Shown: piece by piece, positions 1-10,866 of the stretch
Layout: each line of letters starts with the position of its first letter
Numbering within the stretch: the stretch's first letter is position 1
From: Neoceratodus forsteri
Lineage: Eukaryota; Chordata; Ceratodontiformes; Ceratodontidae
Assembly (NCBI GenBank): GCA_016271365.2
Contig: CM028131.1
Location: 285,081,001-285,145,000, forward strand
DNA length: 64,000 nucleotides
Reading direction: 5' to 3'
Notes under the pieces: generated by a model
Database searches by the model: none
Told to the model about the DNA's origin: nothing
The model's input: only the letters and a program-made list of their open reading frames with translations
Translations under genes and position numbers: made by a program

Positions 1-1271
1 GGTGTAATAATTTTTATTGGGCTGGCACGGATATTGTATATATTGTTAATGGTAGCAGGCAAGGTTACTGGGCTGCACATGTTCTCTAACATCTGTGCAC
101 AAACTTAGTGTCCATCAAATAACAGGTATCCCCATTATCTGACATGTTCAGTTGCCCAAGACCCTACGTAACCTTCAGCATAACCACATTTTGCATTAGT
201 GTCTATGTCTGCTTGCTTATTAAATTCACCTGGTAACTGGTATAGTTTTGTAGAGGCTTGATGAATATACACTGTATGTAGGCGTACGTGATCATCAGTA
301 ACAGCTGTGCATTATGGGAATGCAATGCACATGGTAGGTTCATTTTCACTGATAATTTACTAATCCATGTTTAATCCTCTTGGTCATGTGCTGCAAGAAA
401 CAGTAATATCCAATCAAATAAAGGCAAGAAAACTGTTAAATTATAATGGGCATGAGACGTAAAACTCTTTGTGCATATCCAGGCTTCCCTTAATCAACCC
501 AATATTGTAATGAGTGTGAAGGATCCTCATGCAACCTCAGCTTAAATCCGCAGAAAATAACGAAGTGGAAAACTGCAAGAATAATCAACCAAATGAATTC
601 TTATAGTAAGGCTATTATTCTCAAACCAGCAAAAGCTCAGAGAAGCCTGCTGTGCATGCACAGAAAAATACCTTAACTGTGCTCACAATAAATATTGTTT
701 AAACTTTGCAGACTGTTGTGGGAAACTCTATACAGAAAGATCAGCTGCAAATCAGCTACAGCATGACAGCAGACAGAAGAGCTGCGCCCTAGCAATGGGA
801 CACTGAAGCTGGACAAACACAGTACATTAGTAGAGCAGTAGGGGACATTTGTGACAAACAAAGGGCCTCATATCCAAAGTAACTGCATGGCACACCAGGA
901 ATTTGTGCTGTGCAAACCATAAAACAGCACATTAAAACAGGCAATGGAGGAGGTGTGCTATGCAAACACAATAGTGTGTTTGTGCTAAATTAATGTATTA
1001 TCCATGCAAGCAGAGGGTGGAGATGTGAATACTATGCATACTGCAAAATGCAAATCACACAATTACAAAAATGTACTGGATAGCAGTGCAGGTCAAACAT
1101 GCTGGCGCATCGCTCAAATAAAGTTTCCTCATGTGGCCCCTGAGGAAGCTGCATTTGAACGAATCACCAGTGTACCCGGTCTGCACTGCCATTCAGCATG
1201 TTTTAATACTGCTTGATTTGGATTTTGCATAGCTTTGTGTAGCTTATATTTCTCTATTAGTTTGTTGATGG

Positions 1272-1272
<1 letters not shown>
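1..1272. other. Unassigned non-coding stretch
   Basis: I see no recognisable protein domain, terminal repeat or RNA gene here. The short open frames on both strands lack any family motif and look like chance. The sequence is moderately AT-rich and unique-looking, ending at the microsatellite that begins at 1273. Confidence 0.5.
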
Positions 1273-1311
<39 letters not shown>

Positions 1312-1350
1312 AGAGATAGAGATAGAGATAGAGATAGAGATAGAATAGAG

Positions 1351-1403
<53 letters not shown>
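1273..1403. repeat. (TA)n - (GATAGA)n - (TA)n compound microsatellite
   Basis: About 18 TA units are followed by a short block of GATAGA/GAGATA units, then a second run of about 26 TA units. The open frame reading [12 protein letters not shown] on the minus strand is only this repeat translated. Confidence 0.97.
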
Positions 1404-1406
<3 letters not shown>

Positions 1407-2028
1407 GTTTCAAAATGCAAAGCATCCGGACTTGTGTGTTGTGACATTGTATTTTTTCTGTACAGTGCAATCCTTTCACACTTTTTTTTTGCAGTTCATC
1501 TTTTTATTGAATATAAAGTTTATCATTGAGTAATATAATGTTACAATCAGTTTGTTACATAGTTTTGTTTACACTGCATAACCTTACAATCATCAGTACA
1601 CAAGTATCCAAGTTCTTTTTCCAGACGTAAATCTGTCAGGCTCTAAATTTAAACAAAGCTACGCCAGTCAGAATTACAGCTGCCATTGCTTCCTCTCAAA
1701 TCTCAGCATGCCGCACATATACCTATCCTCTAACCTGGGCAGGTTTGGCAGTGGAGATGGGGTAGGGGTTGGGGGCTTTCGGTGTCCATTCAGTAGTAAT
1801 GTTCTCCAGGTTGATGAGCAGAGAGAGAGTTGGGGGGAGTGGGATTGGGATCTACGGTTTAGTTCTTCACTTACCCACTGACCAGGTGGGGCTATCAAGT
1901 CCAAATCATGGTGGTTTCAGGAGGTCCTTCATCCTGTCAGGACTAGGCCTATGCCTCTGGGATATTAAAAATTGTATTTATGGGGTCCATATCATCTGAT
2001 ATTTGTGGCTACTCTGTAGGGAAATGTA

Positions 2029-3063
2029 CTACAGCTTCGAGTTGGTTGCCAGTACCTCCATCGCTTTGTACCATTCCCTAGATGTGGAAGATATGACTGA
2101 TCTCCATTTCCCTAGTACGGCTCTTTTGGCTTCAACTGAAGCCTGCAACAGCCACCTCCTTTGTACCCCTGTCATTTGGTCCTTCACTTGAGGGATACCT
2201 AGTAGCATCAGTGGGGCAGAGGGGCTTATGCTAAGCTGTAAAATCTCTGAGCATGCCTTCACTACTTGTGACCAGAAAGGATGAATGAAAGGGCAGTCCC
2301 AAATTGTGTGTAACAAATTCACTCCTGAGGCACCACATCTCCAGCAATTGTTGTTTGGAGCTCTTCCCATTTCATGTAAAGCAGTGGGAGTACGGTACCA
2401 CAGATGTAGAATTTTGTTCTGTATCAGAATACTTTTTTGATCCTTGCAGGCTTTGGTTGCTAATCTCCATCAACCCTTCCATTCCTCGTCACTGATCAAG
2501 ATCTTTAATATTGCTTGCCATCTAGCTTTTGCCGGCTGGGACAGATCCGGGTCAGCCTGCCTGATGAGTGACCCAATCCTGCTTGCTATGCCTCTGAGTT
2601 CTTGAAGCCATGTCACTATGAGGAGCCTTGGGCAACTGCTCCATGGATACTTTTTGCATATTGTACATACACTTTTTTTTTTGCCAGGATGCAAGTAAGC
2701 TCCTGAGTTGGAGGTACTTCCAAAACTCACTTTTTTGGTATAGCATATTGTTGCTGTACAGCTTGGAAGGTAGCTAGAGCTGGCCATCCCTGTCTAGGTT
2801 ATCTTTGATGAAGTTTATCCCCCCTTTTTTCCACCCTCCCTAATGGGATGTGATTACCTATCAATAGCTGGGGATTGTTCCAGATAGGTGCAAACTCTCC
2901 CTTGTGAAGGCAGCTACTGGATTGCCTTCTCACCTTCTGCCACACCTTGAGGGCAGCCTGGATGGTGTACCAGGACTGGAATTGTCTGGGAAGTGAACAG
3001 ATGAGATATACTGCTGGATGAGCCCCCTCCAACACTGTAGATTCAATCTGTACCCATGCTGGG
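2029..3063 (-). pseudogene. L1 ORF2 C-terminal part (cysteine-rich domain)
   Basis: Minus-strand frames in this stretch give the post-RT region of L1 ORF2p. Around 2270-2340 the protein reads CWRCG, then about 15 residues, then IWDCPFI and FW. This is the C-terminal CCHC-like motif of L1 ORF2p, needed for retrotransposition and RNP formation in known L1s. Upstream, near 2850-2900, the segment with PIWNNPQL matches the conserved L1 block 'PIWNNP'. The frame shifts between about 2470 and 2800, so this is a pseudogene fragment. It continues, beyond two insertions, into the RT and endonuclease half at 8204-10866. Confidence 0.88.
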
Positions 3064-3078
3064 GGTGTGATTCTGGCC

Positions 3079-3513
3079 GGCAGGAACACAGTAGGTGCTG
3101 CGCTCAGGAACCAGGGCAGGGTGCGAGTATAGGGTGGCAGCCCAAACATTTTACAAAACCACAGACAAAAGCTGTACTTGCACTTCAGAGCCAGGAACCA
3201 GAGCTCCAGTGAAGGACTACAAATGTTTCTTAATGAATTCAAAATGTATTGCAAACTTGCAAATTGGATAAATTCAATATACACTGGAGTGTAGAAGAGG
3301 GCACTCCATTCGCCAGTAGCACCGGCGCTTCACCAACTTTTCTTGGTGAAGCACCATGGCTATTGGATGAATGGTGTGCTCTTTACTACACTCCAGTGTA
3401 TACTGAATTTATCCAATTTGCAAGTTTGTAATAAATTTGTAGTCCTTTACTGGAGCTCTGGCTCTTGGCGCTGGAGTGCGAGTACAACCTTTGTCTGTGG
3501 TGTGATTCTGGCC
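3079..3513. mobile_element. 435-bp palindromic fold-back insertion in L1
   Basis: The 15-bp sequence GGTGTGATTCTGGCC occurs at 3064-3078 and again at 3499-3513, and the host L1 reads across only one of them. Between them lies an imperfect palindrome: arms about 3160-3336 and 3343-3502, axis near 3339.5, loop about 6 nt. Homology runs from the loop (GCTTCACCAA against TTGGTGAAGC) out to CCACAGACAAA against TTTGTCTGTGG. About 80 bp at 3079-3158 lie outside the palindrome. No open frame of note is present. It may be a fold-back/MITE-like element or an inverted duplication made during repair. Confidence 0.8.
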
Positions 3514-3996
3514 CCTGGAACTAGAGATGTGTGAAATTGGAAAATTTTGCTTAGCAAAATATTTTGCATAATTTCCTCATTATGCTTAATGTGAAATTTC
3601 GCCCAATTTCGCTGATTTTGCTTTCATGTAAGGTGAAAGTTCTCCAAATTACGCTGAATTTTACCAATTTTATTTTTATTTCGCCAGTGAAATTGCAATG
3701 CATTGTAGGTAAGTAGCTGAAATATCACATGCAGGCTGTTTTCTGCACAGTATATTGTCTGTTGAGTCGGAGAGCAGTTCAGTGTGGTGCATCATAGCCA
3801 ATAAACCCTTCAAAAACCTCTTTGTGAAATTTGAGAGTTAGTTGCTCCCAAAATCTCAATTTAGTTCCTAGTGCTGCTAGTGAACCTTTTTTGTTTTGGT
3901 ATTGTTGGATAATACTTAATTAAACTTAGGCAGTGTTTTCAGTTTTCTCTGTGTCTGTATTTGTGAGGAGTTGAGTGGGGGAGGGTCGACCGTGTG

Positions 3997-3999
<3 letters not shown>

Positions 4000-4036
<37 letters not shown>
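4000..4036. repeat. (GT)n microsatellite
   Basis: Nearly uninterrupted GT dinucleotides, about 18 units, ending in TATGTG. Confidence 0.95.
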
Positions 4037-4041
<5 letters not shown>

Positions 4042-4459
4042 AAAGCAGAGCAGGCTAGTTCCTAATATTTGACAGATTTCTCACAAGTTGTGAGTGAGTT
4101 TCTGTAATTTCTTTTAAGTCTTAATATTTTTGTTGTTGTGCTACTTATTTGTTATATTTTTCTTACATATTGACCCTTTTTGGGGTAACTTTATTGAACA
4201 GTTACTCATTCTGAGTAATTGTGTTCCTGTTTCCCTTTGCATAATCACTTTTGTGCTTTATTTTTATATTGGAATATTTGTGTACATTGACCACTTGACT
4301 TGTCCATATCCGGGTACACTGCATTGCTGAATTGCTCACAGAAATTAAAATTGTGATCTAGCCTCTGCATTGCAGTGTTCCTGTTTTTCTATTTAATTTG
4401 CTTACGCTTTCCTCCCTGTTACACCACTGGTGTTTACTACCTGACCCTACTATGTACGG

Positions 4460-5010
4460 GGGTATGTTATGCAGTGGCACCACAAAGGTTAGGCCTGGAA
4501 ACCATTTGAAACAGTGCAGAAAACAGCAGATTTGGGTCCTGATGGTGGATGTGAACCACGTAACTGCATGTCTGACTCCTGGTATCTGTCTGAATGTACT
4601 GTAACATTTTTTGGGAAACATTTCTGGACTTCTGAGCCATATTAGGCAGTGGCAACACCATGATTAGGCTTTAAACTATTGGTAAACAGTGGGCCAAATA
4701 TGTTCTGGTCTGGGTGGAAGGCATGCAACATATTACAGCATGACAGTGACCTGATTTCAGTTTGAATTTATTGTAACATTTTTTGGAAAACATTTTGGGA
4801 CTTGTGGGGCATGTTATGCAGTGGCACCACAAAGGTTAGGCCTGAAAACCATTTGAAACTGTGCAGAAAACAGCAGATTTGGGTCCTGGTGGTGGATGTG
4901 AACCATGTAGCTGCATGCCTGACACTTGATTTATGTCTGAATTTACTTTAACATTTTCTGGGAAACATTTCAGGAATCCTGGCCTTCTAGGGCATGTTGT
5001 CAGTGCTGGC
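4460..5010. repeat. Tandem repeat, ~172-175 bp unit, three copies plus a partial
   Basis: The anchor GCAGTGGCA recurs at 4471, 4646 and 4818, with a decayed fourth start near 4991. Units share ATTTGAAAC, AGATTTGGGTCCTG and a TAACATTTTxTGGGAAACATTT block. Copies 1 and 3 are closer to each other than either is to copy 2, suggesting an older higher-order arrangement. Internal tandem arrays are common in non-autonomous hAT-type elements. Confidence 0.88.
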
Positions 5011-5129
5011 ACAAGATGTGTTACATCTTCGTAAGGTTGCACACAACAATATGTGATACAACATCATATAGCACTGTGAAAGTTTTTTTTTTTTGTATTA
5101 TTTCTTTTTCCCCTTATGTGCTCTACATT

Positions 5130-5624
5130 AACCACTCCTTCAGGCTTGCCAAGGCTTCCTCTGATCTGTCTGTCCTCCGAGCCTCCATTCTCAGATAGCA
5201 ACCATCCCCAGGGTAATCCATCGCCGGATGGGTCCCTCTCCTCCAAGGGGGAAGGCGCCAGCCGAGGGAGGGCAAACCAGTGCAACACTTGGCCTTGGGT
5301 GCTGCTGAGGTGGAAGACTCAGCAGGAAATGGATGGCATCAGAGAGCTAGGCAGCCATCATCTGGTTGAACGTGGAGCGGTATTTCTGCTTTCTAGTGGT
5401 GTTCCCTCCAGCATGCATCTGCAGTGCTCCTGGTCTCCACCAGAGGCCACTACAGTGTGACACCACCCCACTACCCACCCCAGAGGAGAAGAGCAGTCCT
5501 ATGGATGCTTGATCCTCTCCTGACCCTGCCAGCCCCCAGCGTCCCAAATTGTTCCTGAACCCAGGTCACTGGCATGGTTCGAGGTAAAGTGCCAGCGCCT
5601 CAACCCTCTGCACCACCAGGCCAG
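5130..5624 (-). mobile_element. tRNA-derived SINE (head at 5551-5624)
   Basis: On the minus strand the sequence from about 5624 reads like a tRNA head. It has a box A-like TGGTGCAGAGGG and, about 33 bp after it, a box B-like GGGTTCAGG, so the spacing fits an RNA polymerase III internal promoter. The body continues towards about 5130 as GC-rich sequence unlike the AT-rich hAT-like element around it. The 3' end and target duplication were not resolved, so the lower boundary is approximate. It lacks the D-arm and anticodon pairing expected of a real tRNA gene. Confidence 0.5.
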
Positions 5625-5751
5625 CATTCAATGAAACAGTTTTTTTAATAGGCTCACTACTTGACATTTGTGGATAGGAGGAGGAAACATGTTAAAGAGC
5701 AAGTGACGCCTTCAGCATAACTTTAACAAAACATAACACTGACCAACAATT

Positions 5752-6316
5752 CAGTTGCATTCCCCATATATGGTGTTTGCAAAGGAAAGGCCGGCACCAG
5801 TCAAAGGCTGTGGGCCGTTAGGGCCCTGTGCACAAAGTCTGTATTTTTTTAATCTAAATACCTTATGTGAGTCACTTCAACTCAAAGTAAGAAGTAATCA
5901 CTACAAGCACATATCCATAAAGTGCTTTTCTTTATTGCAGTGTGGCATGCAAACAATGTTAAAAATGCTTCCATGTAATTAAGATAAAAAAACATCTGCT
6001 CCTTCAAGGCACCATACTTCATGATACATATAAGGAATGATGGTGCCTTGGGGGAGCGTGGGCATTTTTAACTTGGTTATATGGAAGCACTTTTTACATT
6101 GTTTACTTGACACACTAGAGAGTCGAATAAAGAACGAGCACCTTATGGGTATGTGCTGTGGTGAGTACATCTAACTTTGAGTTGAAGCAACTCACACAAG
6201 GTATTTGAATTCCAAAAAAAAGATGCACTAGTCTGTGCACAAGGCCCAGATTGCCAACTGCCTTCGGCAGGAGCCAGCATTTAATTTGCAAACTCAATAT
6301 ATGGGGACTGCAACTG
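5752..6316. mobile_element. 565-bp near-complete palindromic fold-back element
   Basis: The left end CAGTTGCATTCCCCATATA matches, inverted, the right end TATATGGGGACTGCAACTG. The similarity continues almost to the centre: ACCTTATGTGAGTCACTTCAACTC near 5860-5885 pairs with the block at about 6180-6205, and AAGGCACCATACTTC near 6007-6021 pairs with ATGGTGCCTT near 6038-6048. The axis lies near 6034. No coding capacity is seen. It lies inside the hAT-like element, so it is younger than it or was carried along. No clear target duplication was found, so the family is not named. Confidence 0.8.
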
Positions 6317-6748
6317 CACTACACATTATTATGATGTTAAAAGGAATCTTGTAGGTGTAACCAGCTCTAAGAAGTAACACACACCACAAATAATAAGGGA
6401 ATAAGGTGTTTATTAGGGAAGGGGTACACGGACATGGTACAGAACAAGTGTAACAAATGACAGGCAGGATCTGGAGGACAAGGGTAATACAACAATGAGC
6501 GGGGAGAACTAATAGAGAGAGAACAAGAAAAGGGACTGAATTATATAGGAAGCATAAGGCAGTAACAAACACAACAGCAATGGTCAATAAAATAATTTTA
6601 CATACAAAATAAAGAAACAAGTGGACTTAAGGAAAAGAGGACAAAATAGCTTTTTTTTTTTTTTTATGGGACGGGACATACAAACAACAGAATGGAAGAT
6701 AGAAAAATGAAAACAAAAAATACAAATTAATTTGTGCTGCCACATTAA

Positions 6749-7260
6749 GTGCCAGTGGGGCCGCCATGGAGTTCAGGCAGGAGGCCCATGATTTTGTCAA
6801 CATCACACTGCAGTTTAGAAATCTCCCTCTGGGCATCACTAAATTCCTGTCTGAAATCGTTTAACTCCAGTCAGAGATGCTGGACTTCAGACAGGACAGC
6901 TGATAAGACTACCTGTGTCACTGGCACTGCTGGCAGGGCAGGGGCTGCCTGTGCTGCTGGCTTTGGATGGGGGGCCCCAGATGTTACTGACTGCAGCTGT
7001 TTTTTGGTACAGCGAGCATGGTGAGGATGTTTGACTGGCCCAGCCATGCCTCCCTCCTGCTCACCCCTTCAGTGCTTATACCTGCACTACTCCCCGCAGC
7101 TGCACTTGATGATGTTGCCACCTCCCGCAATTTGAGGTCCCATTGCAATGGGTGATGGTGGACCACATGGCTATGCTGGCCGGTTGTCCTGAAGTGGGAT
7201 CCACACTTTCCTCAACACACTTTCTGCCTGCACAGATTGCAGGTGGCCACTGGGTCACCG
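6749..7260 (-). pseudogene. BED-type zinc finger ORF remnant with coiled-coil tail
   Basis: On the minus strand near 7130-7255 the frame gives VATCNLCRQKV, then GSHFRTTGQHSHVVHHHP. This is the C-x2-C ... H-x3/4-H spacing of a BED zinc finger, the DNA-binding domain common in hAT transposases. One stop codon lies inside the finger. A serine/alanine-rich linker and GQSNILTML follow. In a second frame, nearer 6760-6850, a heptad-like segment (QREISKLQCDVDKIMGLLPE) could be a coiled coil. No catalytic domain follows. Its place inside an element with hAT-type ends supports a hAT origin; an accessory Harbinger-type protein is the alternative. Confidence 0.55.
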
Positions 7261-7586
7261 ACCAATATTAAGTAGAAAAAATACCAGACAGGAGAACTTC
7301 AGGGATGAAGGGGCCATGGGGGGGGTCCACAGATAATTCCCCAGGCACTGACTCCTCCGGCTGCTCAAGAGGGGGCATGGTCTCCTACCACCTGGGTGGA
7401 GGAACAGTATTCTCCTGGTGCTGGGGAGGGGGCACTGTCTCCAACTGCTGCTGGGGAGGGGGCACAGTTTGCAGCTGGGTGCTGTAGCCAAAAGCCTCCT
7501 GCTATGACATTTCATTTGTGACGGTTACCTGAAATGCACGTACAGGTGCCCCACTGTCTTCACCCTTCTCTATTATGTCCACAATC

Positions 7587-7785
7587 CACAAACACCACCA
7601 ACTCAAACAAACAAAGAAAAAAAGAAACAGAGATAGAGTCTCAGAAAGAGCCAGGGGGATAGGGGAATCATACATACACACAATCACACACACAAACACC
7701 ACCAAATCAAACAAACAGAGAAAAAAAGAAACAGAGATAGAGTTTCAGAGAGAGCTGGGGGTAGGGGAATCATACATACACACAA

Positions 7786-7835
<50 letters not shown>

Positions 7836-7875
7836 GCACATGCTCACGCACACACACACAATCACCAGGTACTAA
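7587..7875. repeat. 104-bp tandem duplication leading into a (CA)n tract
   Basis: The block beginning CACAAACACCACCAA at 7587 recurs at 7691, with the same A-rich, GAGATAGAGT and GGGGAATCATACATACACAC segments. The second copy runs into a (CA)n microsatellite at about 7787-7832 and mixed CA/CG repeats to about 7860. The 104-aa open frame here is low-complexity repeat translation. Confidence 0.9.
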
Positions 7876-8203
7876 ACTATGAACTATGACAAAGACAAAC
7901 AAGAAAAAGAAAAAAATAGCACAAATTAAGCAATTTAGGTGTAAAAGTGCACTCTGCAGTCACAGGGAGTATAAATGCTGCCTGCTTCCTCGAGATATAT
8001 AGCACAGGAAGTGAGCCACTCACTTCCTGCCTGTTTAGACTCAACCATGTGACCACCAGCAGAGTGAAAAGCCCAATTTTCACCTAATTTCACCTCAGAT
8101 GTGCAGGGGCCATAATTATGCAAAATGTTTTGCTGGGCAGAATTGGTGATTTTGCCATAATTTCGCCAACGAAATAAAATTTTGCTGTATCTCTACCTGG
8201 AAC

Positions 8204-10866
8204 ATATGGCATGACAAGGCATAACACTGGAAATTTGGAAGATTCCACCCACTTCTTTTCCTCTGGGCCCTTAGTTTTGCCCAGCGAAACCTAGGTCTGG
8301 CTGCACCCTCAAGCAATTTTTGGATTATGTTATTTATTTTCTGAAACCATGTATCAGGGATTGCCACTGGCAAGTGAGAGAGGATATAAAAGATCCTCGA
8401 GGCTTTCATAATTTTCACGCCTCAACCTTTCCCGCTAATGTTAGATTCAGATGCATCCATCAGTCCATTTTTATTTACAGTTTTTGGATGAAGGGATTAA
8501 GATTAGTAGGTATCAGCCTATGTAATTCGCTTGGGATCTGTATACCTAGGTATTTTATTCCTTTATTGGCACAGGCCAGGTCTGAGGTATTCACTTGCTG
8601 GGGAAACTGGATCTTGTTTAGGGGGAGGATTTCAGATTTATTAATATTAATCCTGAGGCCTGAGAGTTTTGCAAAAGACTGGAGGAGATCTAAAATGCCT
8701 ATCAAGGCCATACCTGTATCCTCTGTGAGGTTGAGACAATTATTGGTCTATAATTTAGCATTATAAACCTCTCCCCCAGTCTAATTCGCCTACTCTGAAG
8801 GTGGGCTCAATGGCTACGACCAGAGGCTCCATGGCTATGACAAACAGCAAAGGGGATAGAGGGCAGTCCTGTCTTGTCCCTCTTTGGAGTAAGAAGGGGT
8901 CGGACAGGATGTTATTCATAAGGAGCCTTACTGATGGGGCTTGATATGAGGTATAGATCCATGAACAAAAGTTAGCTCCAAAATTGCCATGATCGAGAAC
9001 TGCATGCAGATATTCCCACGCCACAGAATCAGATACTTTCTCAAAGTCCACTTCAATGGCGGCCGCTGGAGTGGAAAGTCTGGCCGCAGTCTGGATCAAT
9101 GTAAGTAACACCCGTATGTGGTCTGAACTCATTCTGCCTTTTACAAAACCCACCTGGGCTGAATGAATCGTGGATGGGAGAATTTGATCTAGCCGAGATG
9201 CTAACATTTTGCCAGTACTTTATCATTCGCATTAATCAGGGAGATGGGGCGAAAACTAACAGGTTTAGTGGGATCCTTTCCCTGCTTTGGGAGGACTGTA
9301 ATTATTGCTTCTTGAAGTGTAGGGTTAACCATTTCTGGGCTTGTGCATTGTTCAGCATATCCAGCATTGAATGGGATATCGAGTCCAGGACTGATTGATA
9401 AACATCCGCTGGAAAGTCATCACTGCCTGGTGATTTGTGTGGGGCAATCGCCAAGACTGCCTTTCGGAGTTCCATTTCAGAGAAGGGTGCCTCTAGAGTC
9501 TCTCTTTGGGTCTACGTCAGCTTGGGAATGGGAAGGTCCTTCATGAAGCTCACAAAGGCCTGCCTGCCCCACTTAATATGACATTCATGCAGATGTTTAT
9601 AAAAGGCGACAGTGATTTTATTTATGTTCTTGGGGGAAGTATAGACTTTGCCTGGCAGATCAGAGAGCTGTGCGATGTGTCTGCTGCCCTGGTGCTTCCT
9701 CAGTCTGTATGCTAGCAATTTGCTATTCTTCTCCCCACAGGCCCAGTATTTGAATTTAGTTCTATGCAACTGCAGTTCTGCTTTTCTAGTGGCAAGGGAA
9801 TTTAATTTAATACTTGATGTTGTAATCTCGTAAATTAGATTTGGATTCAGTAGTTGCTTAGGATCTTTTTTGTACAAGGCCTCTTTTTCCATTAATTGTC
9901 TCTTTAGGCTTACCACCTCATTTTCCCTTTGTTTCCTCCGGTGCACGGCATAACTAATTATTTTACCCCTTAGCGTTGCCTTATATGTCTCATAAATGCT
10001 GGCAGGGGATGCTGAACCCTGAAGGTTGTCCCTAAAATAGTGCTGTTTTTTTTTCCAGCCAATGGTGAAACTGTTTTCTGCATTAGAAGAGGATCTAAGC
10101 ACCACTGAGTAGCTTTTGGGGGAGAGAGTATCTTTAGGGAACCTTAAGACTATCGGGGCATGATCTGACAGATCAAGATCGGGACAATGGAGGTAACCAG
10201 TAGGGCCATGTTTATCTCAGGGGAGGTCAGCCAGAAGTCCAACCTCCTTGCCATGGCTCTTGGTGTGAAGAAATAAGTATAATTATGCCCTGCCAGATGG
10301 GCTGCCCTCCAGATGTCATTAAGTTGGTAGAGAGTCATAAGGCATTTTAAGGCTGGCAAGGAATGTACATGTGGTTTGGGTCTTGAGTTTGATCTGTCTA
10401 AAAAGTGGTCAAGCATCAGGTTGGAGTATCCCCCCCCCAATATGGCATCAGAGTTGTCAAAATCTAGATCCATGATACTCTTTGACAGCCCATTGATAAA
10501 ATCCTGGCAGTTGTCATTAGGGGCATATGCATTCGCTAGGAGTAGGGGTCCCTTGGGGGTGGCCACCTTAACAACTACCCAGCTTCCTTGGTCATCAGCT
10601 TTTGTATTAAGGACTTTCCATCTGAGACCTTTATGGCCCAGTATGGAAACCACTCTCTTGGCCATAGTGGATACACTATGCGCTTCCTATCCCACCCATT
10701 CCCTCTTAAGCTTCAGGACTTCTCTTTCAATTAGCTTTGTTTCCTGAATATAGGCAGTCTGCGTGTGCAGTTTCTTTAGGTGGGGCAGCACTTTTTTCCA
10801 CTTAATAGGAGAGTTTAAACCCCTCACATTCCATGAGATGGCTATGATTGATACACTGTTAGCCAT
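8204..10866 (-). pseudogene. L1 ORF2: endonuclease and reverse transcriptase half
   Basis: The start codon is probably at 10866-10864, followed by an EEP endonuclease opening with SWNVRGLNS and, near 10740, QETKL. The AP-endonuclease block continues to about 10150 (APNDN, RLDFWLTSPE). The linker at 9512-10105 is rich in basic residues. The RT palm at 8761-9207 shows AQVGFVKGR, EVDFEKVSDSVAW and a GTRQDCPLSPLLF block. Three losses stand out. The endonuclease GGDFN motif reads GGGYSN. The RT FADD site, expected near 8735, reads stop-T-N-N. Frameshifts lie between blocks. Known L1 ORF2p nicks DNA and primes reverse transcription, but this copy cannot. Confidence 0.9.

Larger units (their letters stand above)
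3522..8195. mobile_element. hAT-like DNA transposon, 4.67 kb, 8-bp target duplication
   Basis: The element begins TAGAGATG at 3522 and ends with the inverted form CTCTA at 8195, giving short terminal inverted repeats that fit the hAT consensus YARNG. The sub-terminal ends are also similar, both rich in AAAATTTTGC and ATTTCG motifs. It is flanked by a perfect 8-bp repeat CCTGGAAC (3514-3521 and 8196-8203), the hAT-typical duplication length. It interrupts the L1 ORF2 reading frame, which resumes on each side. No DDE/hATC transposase core was found. Inside are a GT run, about 175-bp tandem repeats, a SINE, a fold-back element and a BED-finger remnant. Confidence 0.85.
1482..10866 (-). mobile_element. 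L1-clade LINE, minus strand, interrupted twice
   Basis: A poly-T run at 1482-1490 is the poly(A) tail of a minus-strand element whose ORF2 can be followed from 10866 down to about 2029. Two later insertions split it: the fold-back at 3079-3513 and the hAT-like element at 3522-8195. Subtracting them leaves about 4.2 kb for ORF2, which fits the usual L1 ORF2 length of about 1,250-1,300 codons plus a short 3' UTR. I did not find its ORF1 upstream of 10866, so the copy seems 5'-truncated or too degenerate there. It is non-functional. Confidence 0.9.

Noticed and set aside
1129..1479. 116-aa minus-strand frame rich in IYIY and ISIS
   Set aside because: It is the translated (TA)n/(GATAGA)n microsatellite.
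5551..5624. Functional tRNA gene
   Set aside because: Internal promoter boxes are present but the cloverleaf stems are not convincing, so a SINE head is more likely.
7575..7889. 104-aa frame rich in Thr and His
   Set aside because: Translation of a duplicated A-rich block and (CA)n repeat.
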